Shown: piece by piece, positions 22,439-38,463 of the stretch
Numbering within the stretch: position 1 is the stretch's first letter
Layout of the letters: each line of letters begins with the position of its first letter
Origin: Obelidium mucronatum
Lineage: Eukaryota > Chytridiomycota > Chytridiomycetes > Chytridiales > Chytriomycetaceae
Direction: 5' to 3'
Length of the DNA: 64,000 nucleotides
NCBI GenBank assembly: GCA_025765595.1
Contig: JAIVFH010000024.1
Coordinates: forward strand, 307,129 to 371,128
Made by a program: the position numbers and the translations under genes
Notes under the pieces: model-generated
Seen by the model: only the letters and a program-made list of their open reading frames with translations
What the model was told of the DNA's origin: nothing
Database searches by the model: none

Positions 22439-23540
22439 TTTTTAATTTGTCCTTGGTGTACTGACTGTTTTGGCCAAAATTTAATAGTGCCAACACGTTC
22501 TTCGAACCCACGATAAACCTGTTTCAGTCCTCAGCTTATCTGGTGACGAGCGCAGTGTACTAAGTGGCTCTTGGGATCGTAAAGTTGTGGTCAGTGGAAA
22601 AGATAAATTGGCAAAACGTGAAAAAAACCTTAAAAAAACAACAAAAACAAAAATAACAACATAAACAACAAAATTATCAAAATATAGCGATGGGATCTTG
22701 ATACAGGAGCAATTGTTCGGAATTTCACATCCTTCAACTCCCATATTACTGCTATCAAATTCAGACCGACAGGGACAGAGGGACTTTACCACTCGCCACC
22801 TGCAGTGGATGATGTCGCCTTTGTCTTGAGTTTCGACGGGAAGGGATCTATTGTTGACCATCGAGTACCCAATGGGGTGGTGAAAACTGTAGTTGCCGAG
22901 TCTGGGGTACCACCTTGGGGGCTCTCAGTAAGTTGTGCAAGGAAAAAAGTGACATTTTCATTTATTCCCCCCACAATAATCGCATCTTAGGCGTCGTGGA
23001 GTCCTGATGGGAAGCGCGTGTATATTGGGCGTAGAAATGGGTCGGTTGATGAATGGGATTTTTTGGAGGAAAAATTGTGCAGAATTTCCGTCTCCCTCGA
23101 GATTCAGGTCCTGTTACAAGTGTGTTATGTATGCCGAATGGAAGGCATGTTTTATGGTAAATATCCGTGACTCCCTTTTTTTTTTCATTTTTCTCTGATT
23201 GGTTTTAGCTAACTGTTGTTGTCACACTTTTTTTGTCCACAATAGCGCGTCCTTCGACAATATAAGATTATGGGATTTAAGCTATTCTGCACCGGAACCG
23301 GTTGCTGAAGGAGGAAGCGTTGGTGGTGGTGCATCCGCTAGTGTTGCGGGTTTACCTGATTTTGATCTTGGGCATCCGATTGTTCCGTTTTCGATAATCG
23401 CAGGTCATCATGGTGGTACCATTTCCGCAATGTCTTTGGATTGGAGCTCAAGGTACTTGATTACTGTATCTGGGAATCGTGGGTGGGATGGTACTTCCAC
23501 AAATCAGTGCTTGCTGCATAACGTCTCATCAAATCAATAA
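21474..23540 (+). CDS. spt8: Spt8, WD40 TBP-binding subunit of SAGA (with apparent 1-bp frameshift)
   Basis: Spt8 links SAGA to TBP. An acidic N-terminus (MAEEAEMDVDQDEVDDEEL) is followed by short exons carrying YDIIPT|AMAVTPCPIYSVATTKN, MKWMFTGGDDGFIRKYDF, GTQKHGLVDSIQK, SPVYSMQV, LSGSWDRKVV|RWDLDTG, ITAIKFRP, PPWGLS|ASWSPDGKRVYIGRRNGSVDEWDF, LPRDSGPVTSVLCMPNGRHVL, NIRLWDL, PGHH-like AGHHGGTISAMSLD and SGNRGWDGTST. These follow Spt8 order. The reading frame breaks in the T6 run 23059-23064: upstream reads VDEWDF, downstream NFRLPRD is in another frame. One additional T restores continuity, so a homopolymer consensus error or a recent mutation is likely. One intron holds a poly-T run of about 30 nt. 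Confidence 0.88.
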
Positions 23541-23811
23541 TAAAAACCCAAACTATATATAAGAAAATCAGAATCACACGTTTATTTGCAATCCCCACGC
23601 AAGTATTAGCTTGATCGGGTACATACGGTTAAAGTCTCAGCCAACGAAAATATCGTCAAAAAGTCGGGCACCCGTTTGCAAAAAAAAGGAGGGACAAAAG
23701 AAGAGGAAGGGAGTTTGAAAAAAAAACCCAGAACCTGTAACAAGGATAACCCTTATAACAAGGAACGAGGAAAAAAAAAAAGGAGGCAAGGAAGCAAAAC
23801 AAATGAGATTC

Positions 23812-25302
23812 TTAACCGGAGGTTTCGAAAGAGTCTCCCTTCTCAGCATTTCCAACGGTAGTCAGATCACGACCATTGGTTTCCGGCAAAAAGAGCATAC
23901 CAACCAAACCACTCACAGCCGAAACTGAGATGGGGTAGAAGAGGCCACCGTACATGTTTCCAGTCGCAGTCACAATAGAAACAGCAACGACACCAGTGAT
24001 TCCACCAATAGCACCAACACCAATGTGGTAACACGCAGCAGTTCCAGTGAAACGAATATTGGTTGGGAACAATTCGGAAAGGAACGCGGCAAGTGGTCCA
24101 TAAGAAATAGCGGCACACATGACCAGAATCCAAATGCAGAAGGACATACCAGCAGGGCTGTATCCATCACGGTACGAAGACGAGGCCTTGTTGTCTTCAA
24201 ACGGGCGGAAATAGTACATGCCCATGTAACACGGATAAGTCAGAATCGCAGACAAAGTGACCCCAGCCACCAAAAACCACTTGCGACCATACTTGTCCGA
24301 CAAGTATCCAAAGAGCGCGAAAAATGGACAAGCCAGAAGACATGGCACCAACAAGATGGTGTAAGCAGAAATGAGTGGAGTTCCGAAACCCATAATAAAC
24401 GTCAATGGATAAGCCTGAGAAACTTGGGCCAAAACACCTTGTCCCATACAAGTACCCACGATGGCAGTGAGAATCGTAAGGAAGTTGGATGGTTTGAGAG
24501 CGGCTTTACTGAAACGAGCTGGTGCGATTTCACCGGCTTCCTTGGCTTGAGCGAAAATGGGCGATTCCAAGAGTTTGGATCGAGCGTAGAGCGAAACACC
24601 AATCAAGATAAGGGAGAAAAGGAATGGGAATCTCCAACCAAACTTGGACCAGTCAGCAGCAGATAAAACCGAACGAAAGATGAGGCATGAGGCCAGCGAC
24701 AGCGAGAGACCGAGCTGTATACTCTCGATTACTGTGATGTTCTGATCGAAAAATCAAAGGGGCGAAAACTCACAGTTGCCATAACTTGCAAAGCACAGGT
24801 GTAGAGACCCTTCTTGTCAGCAGGAGCATGCTCGGCAATGTAGGCAACAGCAGCACCGTATTCACCGCCAAGAGCAAGTCCCTGACAGATTCTAAGGATA
24901 ATCAGGATAATTCCAGCGGAAGATCCAATCATATCCTTTGTTGGCAAGCAGCCGCATAGGGCAGTGGCGATACCCATAATCCATAGCGTAGCCATGAAGA
25001 TACTCTTGCGCCCATAGATGTCGCCGAGATAACCGAAGAGGAGGGCACCGATTGGACGCACAATGAATCCGATGGCGTACGTTGCAAGCCAGATAATTGT
25101 GGTTGCCGACTCAGTTCCTGAACAACAGGGCACAGGTTGGTTAAGCCCCCAAACACAAAACGCTTGCAAAACCAAAACAAAACTTACCATTGTAGAATTG
25201 CGCCGCAATCGTGCTCTGCAAGAACAAATACACGTAGAAGTCGTACCACTCAATCAGCGTCCCAGCACATGTTGCCGCAACAATGGATGTCAAAGACAGC
25301 AT
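23812..25302 (-). CDS. MFS transporter of the metabolite:H+ symporter (MHS) family
   Basis: Proton-coupled importer related to bacterial KgtP/ProP/ShiA-type carriers. Exon 1 (from 25302) gives CAGTLIEWYDFYVYLFLQSTIAAQFYNG, the MHS first helix with EWYDF. The next exon has IGFIVRPIGALLFGYLGDIYGRKS (the RPxGA and GxLGDxxGRK signature between TM2 and TM3) and ICQGLALGGEYGAAVAYIAEHAP, also typical for MHS. The last exon has the second GYLSDKYGRKW loop and about six more helices, ending near LPETNGRD. Two introns. Substrate unknown: the family carries organic acids, amino-acid derivatives and betaines. It shares a 103-bp divergent promoter region with thi6. This family is common in bacteria and patchy in fungi, so old lateral transfer is possible. 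Confidence 0.88.
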
Positions 25303-25405
25303 TTTTTTGTTTGTTTTGATAAGGGAAGAAAAAGAGGAGAAAATCGAAAATCCCCAAACCTTGTCCTATCTTTGTTTAAAATTCACCGAAAATCACACGA
25401 AAACC
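25303..25405. promoter_or_regulatory. Divergent promoter region between MHS transporter and thi6
   Basis: 103 bp separate the two start codons. The region is A-rich on the thi6 strand. Genes paired this way are often co-expressed, so thiamine-responsive control of both is possible. No riboswitch-like element was recognised here: I looked for the TPP conserved CUGAGA/ACCUGA pieces by eye and saw none. Confidence 0.4.
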
Positions 25406-26995
25406 ATGAAAGTCGACGTCAGCTTGTATCTTGTAACAGACTCGTCTGTCCTTCCAGCGGGAAAGACTCTTGCTGACTCTGTGCGCGAAGCCATCCACGG
25501 CGGCGCTTCAATCGTGCAACTCCGTGAAAAGAAGCTTATTGCTCGGGATTTTCTGGCCACAGCCCGCATCATCAACTCCGTATGCAAGGAGGAGAATGTG
25601 CCGTTCATCATCAACGATCGCATTGATATTGCCCTTGCCTGTGGCGCTGATGGTGTCCACATTGGACAGGAAGACATCCCGCTTGCAGACGCGCGGCGCT
25701 TGCTGGGTCCAAATAAAATCATTGGAGTGACGACAAAGTCTGTGGATCAAGCGTTGGCGGCTGTTGAAGGAGGCGCAGATTACATTGCCCCTGGTGTTGT
25801 GTTTCCAACTACAACCAAAGACAACGCAATCTTTCTTGGACCCGCTGGCGTTGCTAAAGTTGTTGCGGCTGTTCGTGCCATTAATACAAAGATTCCAATC
25901 GTGACGATTGGAGGAATCAACTCAGGAAACGTTGTACAAATGTTACATGATGTTGAGAGAGAATCTGGAGGATTCAAGCTTTCTGGCGTTGCTGTCGTGT
26001 CTGCCATTATGAAACATTCAAATGCAAAAGAAGTTGCGTCTGAATTGAAGGAGAAGCTGGCCAACCAGCTCTATGCCCATACGGAAAAGGACGAATTGGT
26101 TGAAAGGTTGGGTTGAATTTTAATCACTAAAGATCTACTTTAATGACTTCATTCCCTTTTTTTTTCCGTCTTCCTTTTCTTATAGGCTTATATCGCTGCT
26201 TGAAAAAGTACGCACAAAAAAGCCATTTGTCCATTCCATCACGAATAACATTGTTCAAGAAATGACTGCAAACATTATTTTGCATTTGGGGGGCGCACCG
26301 ATAATGGCACATTCCATCGACGAAGTTCGTGAAGTGGGTCAACATATTGATGCTTTGATTCTGAATATGGGTACTTTGGACACTCTACGCATTGCCAGCT
26401 TCCACGAAGCCGCTAAAGCCGCCAACGAAATCAACACGCCCATTGTTCTTGATCCAGTGGGCTGCGGATTCACCAGCCTAAGACGTAAAGCCGTTTCTGA
26501 ATTACTAGAAACCTCGAAATTCGCTGTAATCAAGGGAAACGCGGGAGAAATTGGTTATTTATACGGATCGTTGGAAGCTTCGAGTAGAGGTGCTGATAGT
26601 GTTGGTGCTCTTGCGGATCCGGGGATTGTTGCCAAGGAAGTTGCCAAAAAATACAACACGGTCGTCTGTATCACGGGTATGTTTCTGATGGAAATGTTGT
26701 GGTTTGCTGCGAAAATGGAAATTCTCAATTGGGTCTCTTGACTGGAACCGGATGTTCCACCACTGCGTTAATTGGTTGCTTTGCTGGTGTAGCAGAAGGG
26801 GATTACCTATTTGCTGCTGTTGCCGGATGTGTTGCTATGGGAGTAGCTGCCGAAATGGCTGTCAATTTAAAAACCGATGGAGGGGGCAGCGTTGTGTTGG
26901 GTCCAGCAAGTTTCCGCACCGCCTTGTTTGACTCCATCTATCATTTGGACGCCATTACACTTCGCGAATATGCAAAAGCATTCTTGATCCAATAA
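25406..26995 (+). CDS. thi6: Thi6: thiamine-phosphate synthase fused to hydroxyethylthiazole kinase (apparent frameshift in kinase half)
   Basis: Bifunctional thiamine enzyme. The N-terminal ThiE half starts at Met 25406 (MKVDVSLYLVTDSSVLP): EAIHGGASIVQLREK, FIINDRIDIALACGADGVHIGQEDIP, GVTTKS, GADYIAPGVVFPTTTKDN, IVTIGGIN and GVAVVSAIM. An intron at about 26108-26186 (donor GTTGGG, acceptor TTATAG) joins it to the ThiM half: PFVHSITNNIVQEMTANIILHLGGAPIMAH, LILNMGTLD, PIVLDPVGCG, VIKGNAGEI. After VVCITG (26678) the frame breaks: VSDGNVVVCCENGNSQLGLLTGTGCSTTALIGCF continues in another frame from 26681. Family members have about four residues between ITG and VSDG; here two bases remain, so roughly 10 bp are missing. 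Either the kinase half is disabled or the assembly is wrong. Stop at 26995. Confidence 0.88.
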
Positions 26996-27049
26996 TAACG
27001 AATTGCATGTATAAATAAATATAAATCTCAAAACACTTTTTTTTATGAC

Positions 27050-32315
<5,266 letters not shown>

Positions 32316-32388
32316 TGGATTGATCTCGGATTGATTTATTTATCTCAAGCAAAAAGATAACACACTTTATTTGCAGTGACGTCAGAGA

Positions 32389-34346
32389 TCAGATTTCACC
32401 ATCTTCTGGAATATGCGGCTCGCCATGCGCCTGCGCCATCTTCATTTTCACTGTCATTTCTTCAAGACCCTTGGTGAAAGGAACGCTGTGTTGCTGGAAT
32501 ATGTGTCCCATAATCAAGAGGCCCTCCGCACGCTTGACTCTCTCCTCCTTGCTTACTGACGAATCCTTCAGCACCTTGAAACATACTTTACGCAACGTAG
32601 ATTCAACATCAATTACTAATGCGAGTAAGTTAGAATCAGCAAGTGCAAGTATAGGATTTTTCATACCTGTGATATTCCACATTGTCTCCACAATTGTTCC
32701 CAAGTTTTCTTCAATTTGCTTCATACCAATAGCAGCAGATGCATTTGGATGAGCTTCATGGTCAGCACCCTCTGGATTTGTTGAGGCACCTCCACCGGCA
32801 GCATTCGCTTCATCTTTGGCTTTAGCCGCCTTTTCTGCTTTCTCCATTTCTTTTTGCGCTTTCGTTGCAACAGAGTATGATTTAACAACAGAAGACATGA
32901 CTTTGAATTGGTTCGAGAGAATGTGGGTGGATCTCTGGACTTTGGTCAATCCCAACCCAGCAACAACACTGTTCTTGAAACCAAGAAATTCGACCGCCTG
33001 TTCGGCATAGACAAATCCAAGAACTCCAATCAAAACTCCACCGAAACTTGTACTAGTTAATTCCTTGCAATCGACTTCGAGGAAATTTTTAAAGTTGATA
33101 TGATCGGCAGACTCATCAGCGACATAGTTCTGGAGGTATTTCGCCAAGTTCACAGCACAGCGTACTTCGCGCTCTTTTTGCTTCTTGGACATAAGGTATT
33201 GTGATCTTTCGAAGGCTTCTTGTTGCTTTTCTGGGGGCATGTCTTTACTCAACGGCATTTCATCCATTCCCTTGGTCATTGAATACAGCTTCAATTCACC
33301 AACAAAGTTTTCAAAGTGCTGGCTTCCAAACACCATTTCAAATAGTTGTGAGCTTTTTTGGGTGAAGATAAAATTTAGTTGGGCCAGTCGCTCGTGTAAG
33401 ACATTAGTTCTCACCTATCCATCAGATTTTGTTTTCCAATAGCATCTTCTCCACCCTTGTCATACGCTTCTCTCAATTGATCATCCATGAGTACTTGATA
33501 AGCCGCCCCAAGCTGTTGGAACTTTTCAGAAGCGTCTGGATCATCGGGATTTTTGTCTGGGTGGAGGCGCAAGGCTTTGAGACGATACGCTTTCTTGATT
33601 TCATCTCGTGAGGCCGTCGGTGCCACGCCAAGACGATCGTAGAGCGCAGTATCTTTCACAGTTCGATTCGACTTTTGATCGTTTGGATCAGCCTTCAGGG
33701 TTTCCTCCGCATCGGCAACGAGCGAGTACGCGAACCATTCGCGCTTCTCCTCATCCCAAACCAATTCATCATTCTTGGATCGAATCGCTTCAGGCTGTTT
33801 TGTTTTTGTTTTGTGGAAAGAAACGTGGGCGTGTGTGTGTTTTTTTAAGTCGATTTCCAACAACAAGAGACACACAAAAGTCCACACTCACAGTAGCAGC
33901 GATACCGCGACCGATCTGCATCATCCCCGTTCCAACACCCGCGGCCGTTAGAGCTACAGCACTTGCAACGCCCATGCCTAACCCGGTAGCAAAGCCCTTA
34001 ATTCCGTCTTGTTGCGCACCTGCAATCGGCATAACCACAAGGGAGGCCACACCCCCCAAAAGACCCTTTCCAATATTCTTGAGTCCACTCGAAAACCCGG
34101 CTGCAGCGTCCTTTGGTTTTCCTATTCGATTTTGGAAAGGGGGGGATTTTGGGCCGGTTTGATCAAACAATGTTGTGCCCTTAATAATAAGTATAGGGAC
34201 TTACGGGTGGACAATACTTCCAAAAACGTTCCAGCTTCAGCATCATGAGCCTTCAGACTCATGCGGCGGCCTTCTTCGGCTTCTTCGCCTGCGCTTGTGA
34301 GGCGAAGCGGCTCTACTTTCTCTGGTTGGTGCGATGAAGATGACAT
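32389..34346 (-). CDS. DnaJ-X domain co-chaperone with N-terminal glycine-rich segment
   Basis: Class of Hsp40 with a J domain followed by an X domain, like yeast Caj1/Djp1. N-terminus [16 protein letters not shown] (34346), an intron with donor GTAAGT, then a Gly/Ala/Val-rich segment [60 protein letters not shown] that could touch a membrane. The J domain is [36 protein letters not shown] with intact HPD. The X domain is [25 protein letters not shown]..., [18 protein letters not shown] and [24 protein letters not shown]. An acidic/Ala-rich insertion ([20 protein letters not shown]) lies near 32800, followed by a C-terminal extension with [10 protein letters not shown]. About four introns. 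A role in peroxisomal or ER import is known for relatives only. Confidence 0.85.
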
Positions 34347-34553
34347 GAGTACTTTTTTTTTTTGAACAAATTGAGCGCGTGAATTTCGAAAGTCCTCAAA
34401 AAAGACACCTTGTTCACAAGGCAAATTGAGATTACAAAGGCCACTTACGTCCTGATCACCCTCCAACCAATGGCAGTGTGTGAGAAAGAATACATTTATG
34501 TCAAAAAAAAGGACAATAACATACTTTTAATTCCTTTATCAAAAGTAGGCAGC
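34347..34553. other. Intergenic spacer before the triplicated unit
   Basis: About 200 bp with T-rich and A-rich runs (TTTTTTTTTT near 34355). I see no gene, RNA or repeat in it. Confidence 0.5.
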
Positions 34554-34566
34554 CTACTTAACCATT

Positions 34567-35277
34567 ATGTTTTCAGTCAACAACAATAAAACAGAGTTTT
34601 CCTCGCTGCCCAAGGTTCAAAATTTAACTGCAAAGTATGAAGTGTTCTACCTCGTTCTTCCAAAGGATCAAAAGATCTGCCGCTTATTCTCCAACGTCAT
34701 CAAAGCTAACTATTACAAGTGGTTTGATCAGCCTATAAGAATTAGGGACGCTCTTATGGCAACTTGGTGGTTCTTAGATGAAGAAGAAATGTTGCCTTCA
34801 TCAGATTGCTGTCTCATTCGCCAATGGCTCCAATTGAAAAATCAATTTGGTTACCAAAAATTGATGGCTCACAGGGGGTATGCAGGTTTAGCACAGGGCC
34901 ACAAAGACAGAATAAAAAATGTGAGCCACAAAAGGCCATAGCCAATGCTCACACCAACCAGGTCACTTTCAAAAATAATGAAGTACTGGGCTGAAGCATT
35001 TTTCTTTCTCACCAATGTTGATAAAATGTGGACTCAAAAACCAACAGAAGAGCCATTGTCAGCACTTCAACTAGTACCAAAGACCAGGTTGCAAGCTTCA
35101 TTCCATTTGTTAGAGCCAAATGGGGAGTGTATCTTAGATGTTATTGTTTTGCCATGCAAATTCGGAAATTTCAATTTGCAAGGGAATCTGAATTCTGATA
35201 TCCGCCAAAACAACCCAGAATGCCTCTTTGTTTTCAGAGAAACTGGGCTCTTGAGTCAAGCCTTATTTATTGGATAA
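34567..35277 (+). pseudogene. Decaying ORF of the triplicated unit, copy 1
   Basis: Reading frame MFSVNNNKTEFSSLPKVQ... runs 124 codons to a TAG at 34939-34941. It then continues in the same frame as PMLTPTRSLSKIMKYW...LLSQALFIG to the stop at 35277, so a ~236-residue protein is interrupted by one stop. Trp/Leu-rich with FFFLTNVDKMW and NPECLFVFRETG. I do not recognise the family. No signal peptide. Confidence 0.5.
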
Positions 35278-35524
35278 TTTCTTGTTTCACAGAACCTCTT
35301 CCATTTTCCAAGAAGGAAAAGCTAGTACAAGGGACCTTGTTTGGCAACCTGAAGAGCAGTTGAAAGGCTCCTTGCTATAAAATTACGGGTTGCCACAAGG
35401 GGCCTTGTTTGCCACTCAAGTTTCTTGTCCATTTCCAAACATCTTGATATCTCCAGTATTTTCTTTACACCACTTTCTACACCGCTTTCTATTTCTTGTA
35501 CTAAATAATGGCTACTTAACCATT

Positions 35525-36204
35525 ATGTTTTCAGTCAACAACAATAAAACAGAGTTCTCCTCGCTGCCCAAGGTTCAAAATTTAACTGCAAATTATGAAG
35601 TGTTTTACCTTGTTCTTTCAAATGATCAAAAGATCTGCCGCTTATTCTCCTTTGATCAGCCTATAAGAATTAGGGACGCTCTAATGGCAACTTGGTGGTT
35701 CTTAGATGAAGAAGAAATGTTGACTTCATCAGATTGCTGTCTCATTCGCCAATGGCTCCAATTGAAAAATCAATTTGGTTACCAAAAATTGATGGCTCAC
35801 AGGGGGTATGCAGGTTTAGCACAGGGCCACAAAGACAGAATAAAAATTTGAGCCACAAAAGGCCATAGCCGATGCTCACACCAACCAGGTCACTTTCAAA
35901 AATAATGAAGTACTGGGCTGAAGCATTTTTCTTTCTCACCAATGTTGATAAAATGTGGACTCAAAAACCAACAGAAGAGCCATTGTCAGCACTTCAACTA
36001 GTACCAAAGACCAGGTTGCAAGCTTCATTCCATTTGTTAGAGCCAAATGGGGAGTGTATCTTAGATGTTATTGTTTTGCCATGCAAATTCGGAAATTTCA
36101 ATTTGCAAGGGAATCTGAATTCTGATATCCGCCAAAACAACCCAGAATGCCTCTTTGTTTTCAGAGAAACTGGGCTCTTGAGTCAAGCCTTATTTATTGG
36201 ATAA
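35525..36204 (+). pseudogene. Decaying ORF of the triplicated unit, copy 2
   Basis: Same protein as copy 1 but lacking ten residues after CRLFS. A 1-base deletion before the internal stop puts the C-terminal half (from 35872) in another frame. The open frame can be extended upstream across the unit junction to 35390, but that extension is an artefact of tandem duplication. Confidence 0.45.
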
Positions 36205-36451
36205 TTTCTTGTTTCACAGAACCTCTTCCATTTTCCAAGAAGGAAAAGCTAGTACAAGGGACCTTGTTTGGCAACCTGAAGAGCAGTTGAAAGGCTCCTT
36301 GCTATAAAATTACGGGTTGCCACAAGGGGCCTTGTTTGCCACTCAAGTTTCTTGTCCATTTCCAAACATCTTGATATCTCCAGTATTTTCTTTACACCAC
36401 TTTCTACACCGCTTTCTATTTCTTGTACTAAATAATGGCTACTTAACCATT

Positions 36452-37131
36452 ATGTTTTCAGTCAACAACAATAAAACAGAGTTCTCCTCGCTGCCCAAGG
36501 TTCAAAATTTAACTGCAAATTATGAAGTGTTTTACCTTGTTCTTTCAAATGATCAAAAGATCTGCCGCTTATTCTCCTTTGATCAGCCTATAAGAATTAG
36601 GGACGCTCTAATGGCAACTTGGTGGTTCTTAGATGAAGAAGAAATGTTGACTTCATCAGATTGCTGTCTCATTCGCCAATGGCTCCAATTGAAAAATCAA
36701 TTTGGTTACCAAAAATTGATGGCTCACAGGGGGTATGCAGGTTTAGCACAGGGCCACAAAGACAGAATAAAAATTTGAGCCACAAAAGGCCATAGCCGAT
36801 GCTCACACCAACCAGGTCACTTTCAAAAATAATGAAGTACTGGGCTGAAGCATTTTTCTTTCTCACCAATGTTGATAAAATGTGGACTCAAAAACCAACA
36901 GAAGAGCCATTGTCAGCACTTCAACTAGTACCAAAGACCAGGTTGCAAGCTTCATTCCATTTGTTAGAGCCAAATGGGGAGTGTATCTTAGATGTTATTG
37001 TTTTGCCATGCAAATTCGGAAATTTCAATTTGCAAGGGAATCTGAATTCTGATATCCGCCAAAACAACCCAGAATGCCTCTTTGTTTTCAGAGAAACTGG
37101 GCTCTTGAGTCAAGCCTTATTTATTGGATAA
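36452..37131 (+). pseudogene. Decaying ORF of the triplicated unit, copy 3
   Basis: No difference from copy 2 seen by eye over its whole length, including the ten-codon deletion and the frameshift. That shows the lesions preceded the copy 2/3 duplication. Confidence 0.45.
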
Positions 37132-37365
37132 TTTCTTGTTTCACAGAACCTCTTCCATTTTCCAAGAAGGAAAAGCTAGTACAAGGGACCTTGTTTGGCA
37201 ACCTGAAGAGCAGTTGAAAGGCTCCTTGCTATAAAATTACGGGTTGCCACAAGGGGCCTTGTTTGCCACTCAAGTTTCTTGTCCATTTCCAAACATCTTG
37301 ATATCTCCAGTATTTTCTTTACACCACTTTCTACACCGCTTTCTATTTCTTGTACTAAATAATGG

Positions 37366-37734
37366 TATCCTTTCTCATTTTAGTTGACCGCTCCATGTCA
37401 TCTGCACTCGCAGGTTGCTTTGACCGTGGCATATTGAACACACAGCAAAGGACATCTTCTGTGCTCGAAGGTTGCTGCCATTTTGACGCTGACACCAAAC
37501 TCTCTGATGGAACACACAGAGTGTACCGTTTGATTGGAGAGGCAGGTGTTGGCGGCCATCTTCTTGCAAAGAGAAAGGACACTGCAGACGGTAGCTCAGG
37601 CCGATTTGTGAAGAATTAGATGATTCTGGCACTATATTTGAGTGCACCAGAGAGATGCCTTCATTTTGGTTTTGTTTTTCACGAGTTTTGCGTGTTTATT
37701 TGTGTTAATGCGTAAGTTAATTGCGTGTTTATTT
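37366..37734. other. Unassigned spacer and degenerate left edge of the satellite
   Basis: A short open frame (to 37619; SMSSALAGCFDRG..VLEGCCHFDADTKLSDGTHRVYR) has no recognised family. From about 37637 the text (GAGTGCACCAGAGAGATGCC.., ..GCGTGTTTATTTGTG) is a diverged version of the last ~90 bp of the satellite unit, so the array edge is here. Confidence 0.45.
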
Positions 37735-38353
37735 GTGGTTTGCCAAGATTGCATGCCAAGATTGCAAAAGACTTGGATAGTTCCCACACTATACTTCAGG
37801 GCACTAGAAGGTCCCCTTAAGTTTGGTTTTTTACGTGTTTATGCATGTTTATCTGTGTTTATCTGTGTTTATGCGTGTTTTACTCGACATTTACGTGTTT
37901 TACTCGACATTTACGTGTTTTCTAGGTGCTTTTATTCTGATTGTTTATCACCCAATACTCTAGCCCCACAAACATCAATTTGTCTTTAGCTCAGTATGCA
38001 GAGAGCAGCAGCCTGTGCTGTTGTTGGTTTGGTTGCCTCTGCCAACCTATTGTTCCCATTCCCCTACAAAGCCACCTTCTTCAGCCCTCTGTTGAGTTTA
38101 GTGTATTAGAATGCAGTATTTAGCTGTGTTTGATTTGGTTTTTATTTTGGTTTGGATTGTTTCTGTTGGCAGCTCAGGCAAAAAGGGCACCTGAGTGGTT
38201 CTAGCACATTTCACCTCATCAGTATCCCCGTCCCAATACTCCCACAGGATTGGAAGGCTTGGTGCAGGCCGAATTGGATCCCAGGTGGAGACAGGTTTGC
38301 TGGGCTGGCCTGCTCATTTCCCTTCCTTTTCTCTGGAAATATATGGCTTTAAC
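37735..38353 (+). repeat. 781-bp satellite, unit 1 (5' part, split by the retrotransposon)
   Basis: First well-formed unit, anchored at GTGGTTTGCCA. It shares marker variants only with unit 2 (GATAGTTCCC, CACTAGAAGG, ATGCATGTTTATC), whereas later units read GATACTTCCC and CACTGGAAGG. It carries two copies of the 20-bp minisatellite. It stops at ATATGGCTTTAAC, where the LTR begins; its continuation TTTACATCC resumes at 44410. Confidence 0.9.
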
Positions 38354-38393
38354 TGTTAGGAATCACCCGTCTTATAGGGATATTTCTCTATAC

Positions 38394-38463
38394 TTCCGTA
38401 GCTTAGTGGTCATTACGCGCGACTCTCACGGTGGAAACACGGGTTCGATCCCCGCTAGTAACA
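38394..38463 (+). ncRNA. tRNA-Glu(CTC)-like Pol III unit inside the 5' LTR
   Basis: About 70 nt. A box TAGCTTAGTGG (38399-38409), anticodon-loop-like CTCTCAC, B box GGTTCGATCCC (38442-38452) in a near-perfect T arm, then TTTT at 38464-38467 as a Pol III terminator. The sequence resembles fungal tRNA-Glu, but the acceptor 3' strand and anticodon stem no longer pair, so it is a tRNA-derived element and not a working tRNA. Confidence 0.75.

Larger units (their letters stand above)
34554..37365 (+). repeat. Direct triplication of a ~927/958-bp unit
   Basis: Three head-to-tail copies: 34554-35511 (958 bp), 35512-36438 and 36439-37365 (927 bp each). By eye copies 2 and 3 look identical. Copy 1 differs by 30 extra bases (10 codons, at about 34692-34721), one extra base near 34919 and a few substitutions. 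Junctions are exact (..AATGG|CTACTTAACC..). A TATA-like CTATAAAAT lies near the end of each unit, upstream of the next copy's reading frame. No terminal inverted repeats or target duplications were seen, so tandem duplication rather than transposition is likely. Confidence 0.9.

Noticed and set aside
23047..23085. A 38-bp intron to explain the spt8 frame break
   Set aside because: It would keep the frame but delete the conserved VDEWD..GK segment and is too short for a fungal intron.
26678..26760. Intron with donor GTATGT in thi6 after ITG
   Set aside because: No suitable acceptor follows, and it would remove the conserved VSDG and TGTGCS motifs that are needed.
34554..37365. Transposon insertion as origin of the triplicated unit
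   Set aside because: Copies abut exactly head to tail with no terminal repeats and no target duplications, so tandem duplication explains them better.
38394..38463. Functional host tRNA-Glu gene
   Set aside because: Acceptor 3' strand does not pair with the 5' strand, the anticodon stem is broken, and the sequence is part of both LTRs.
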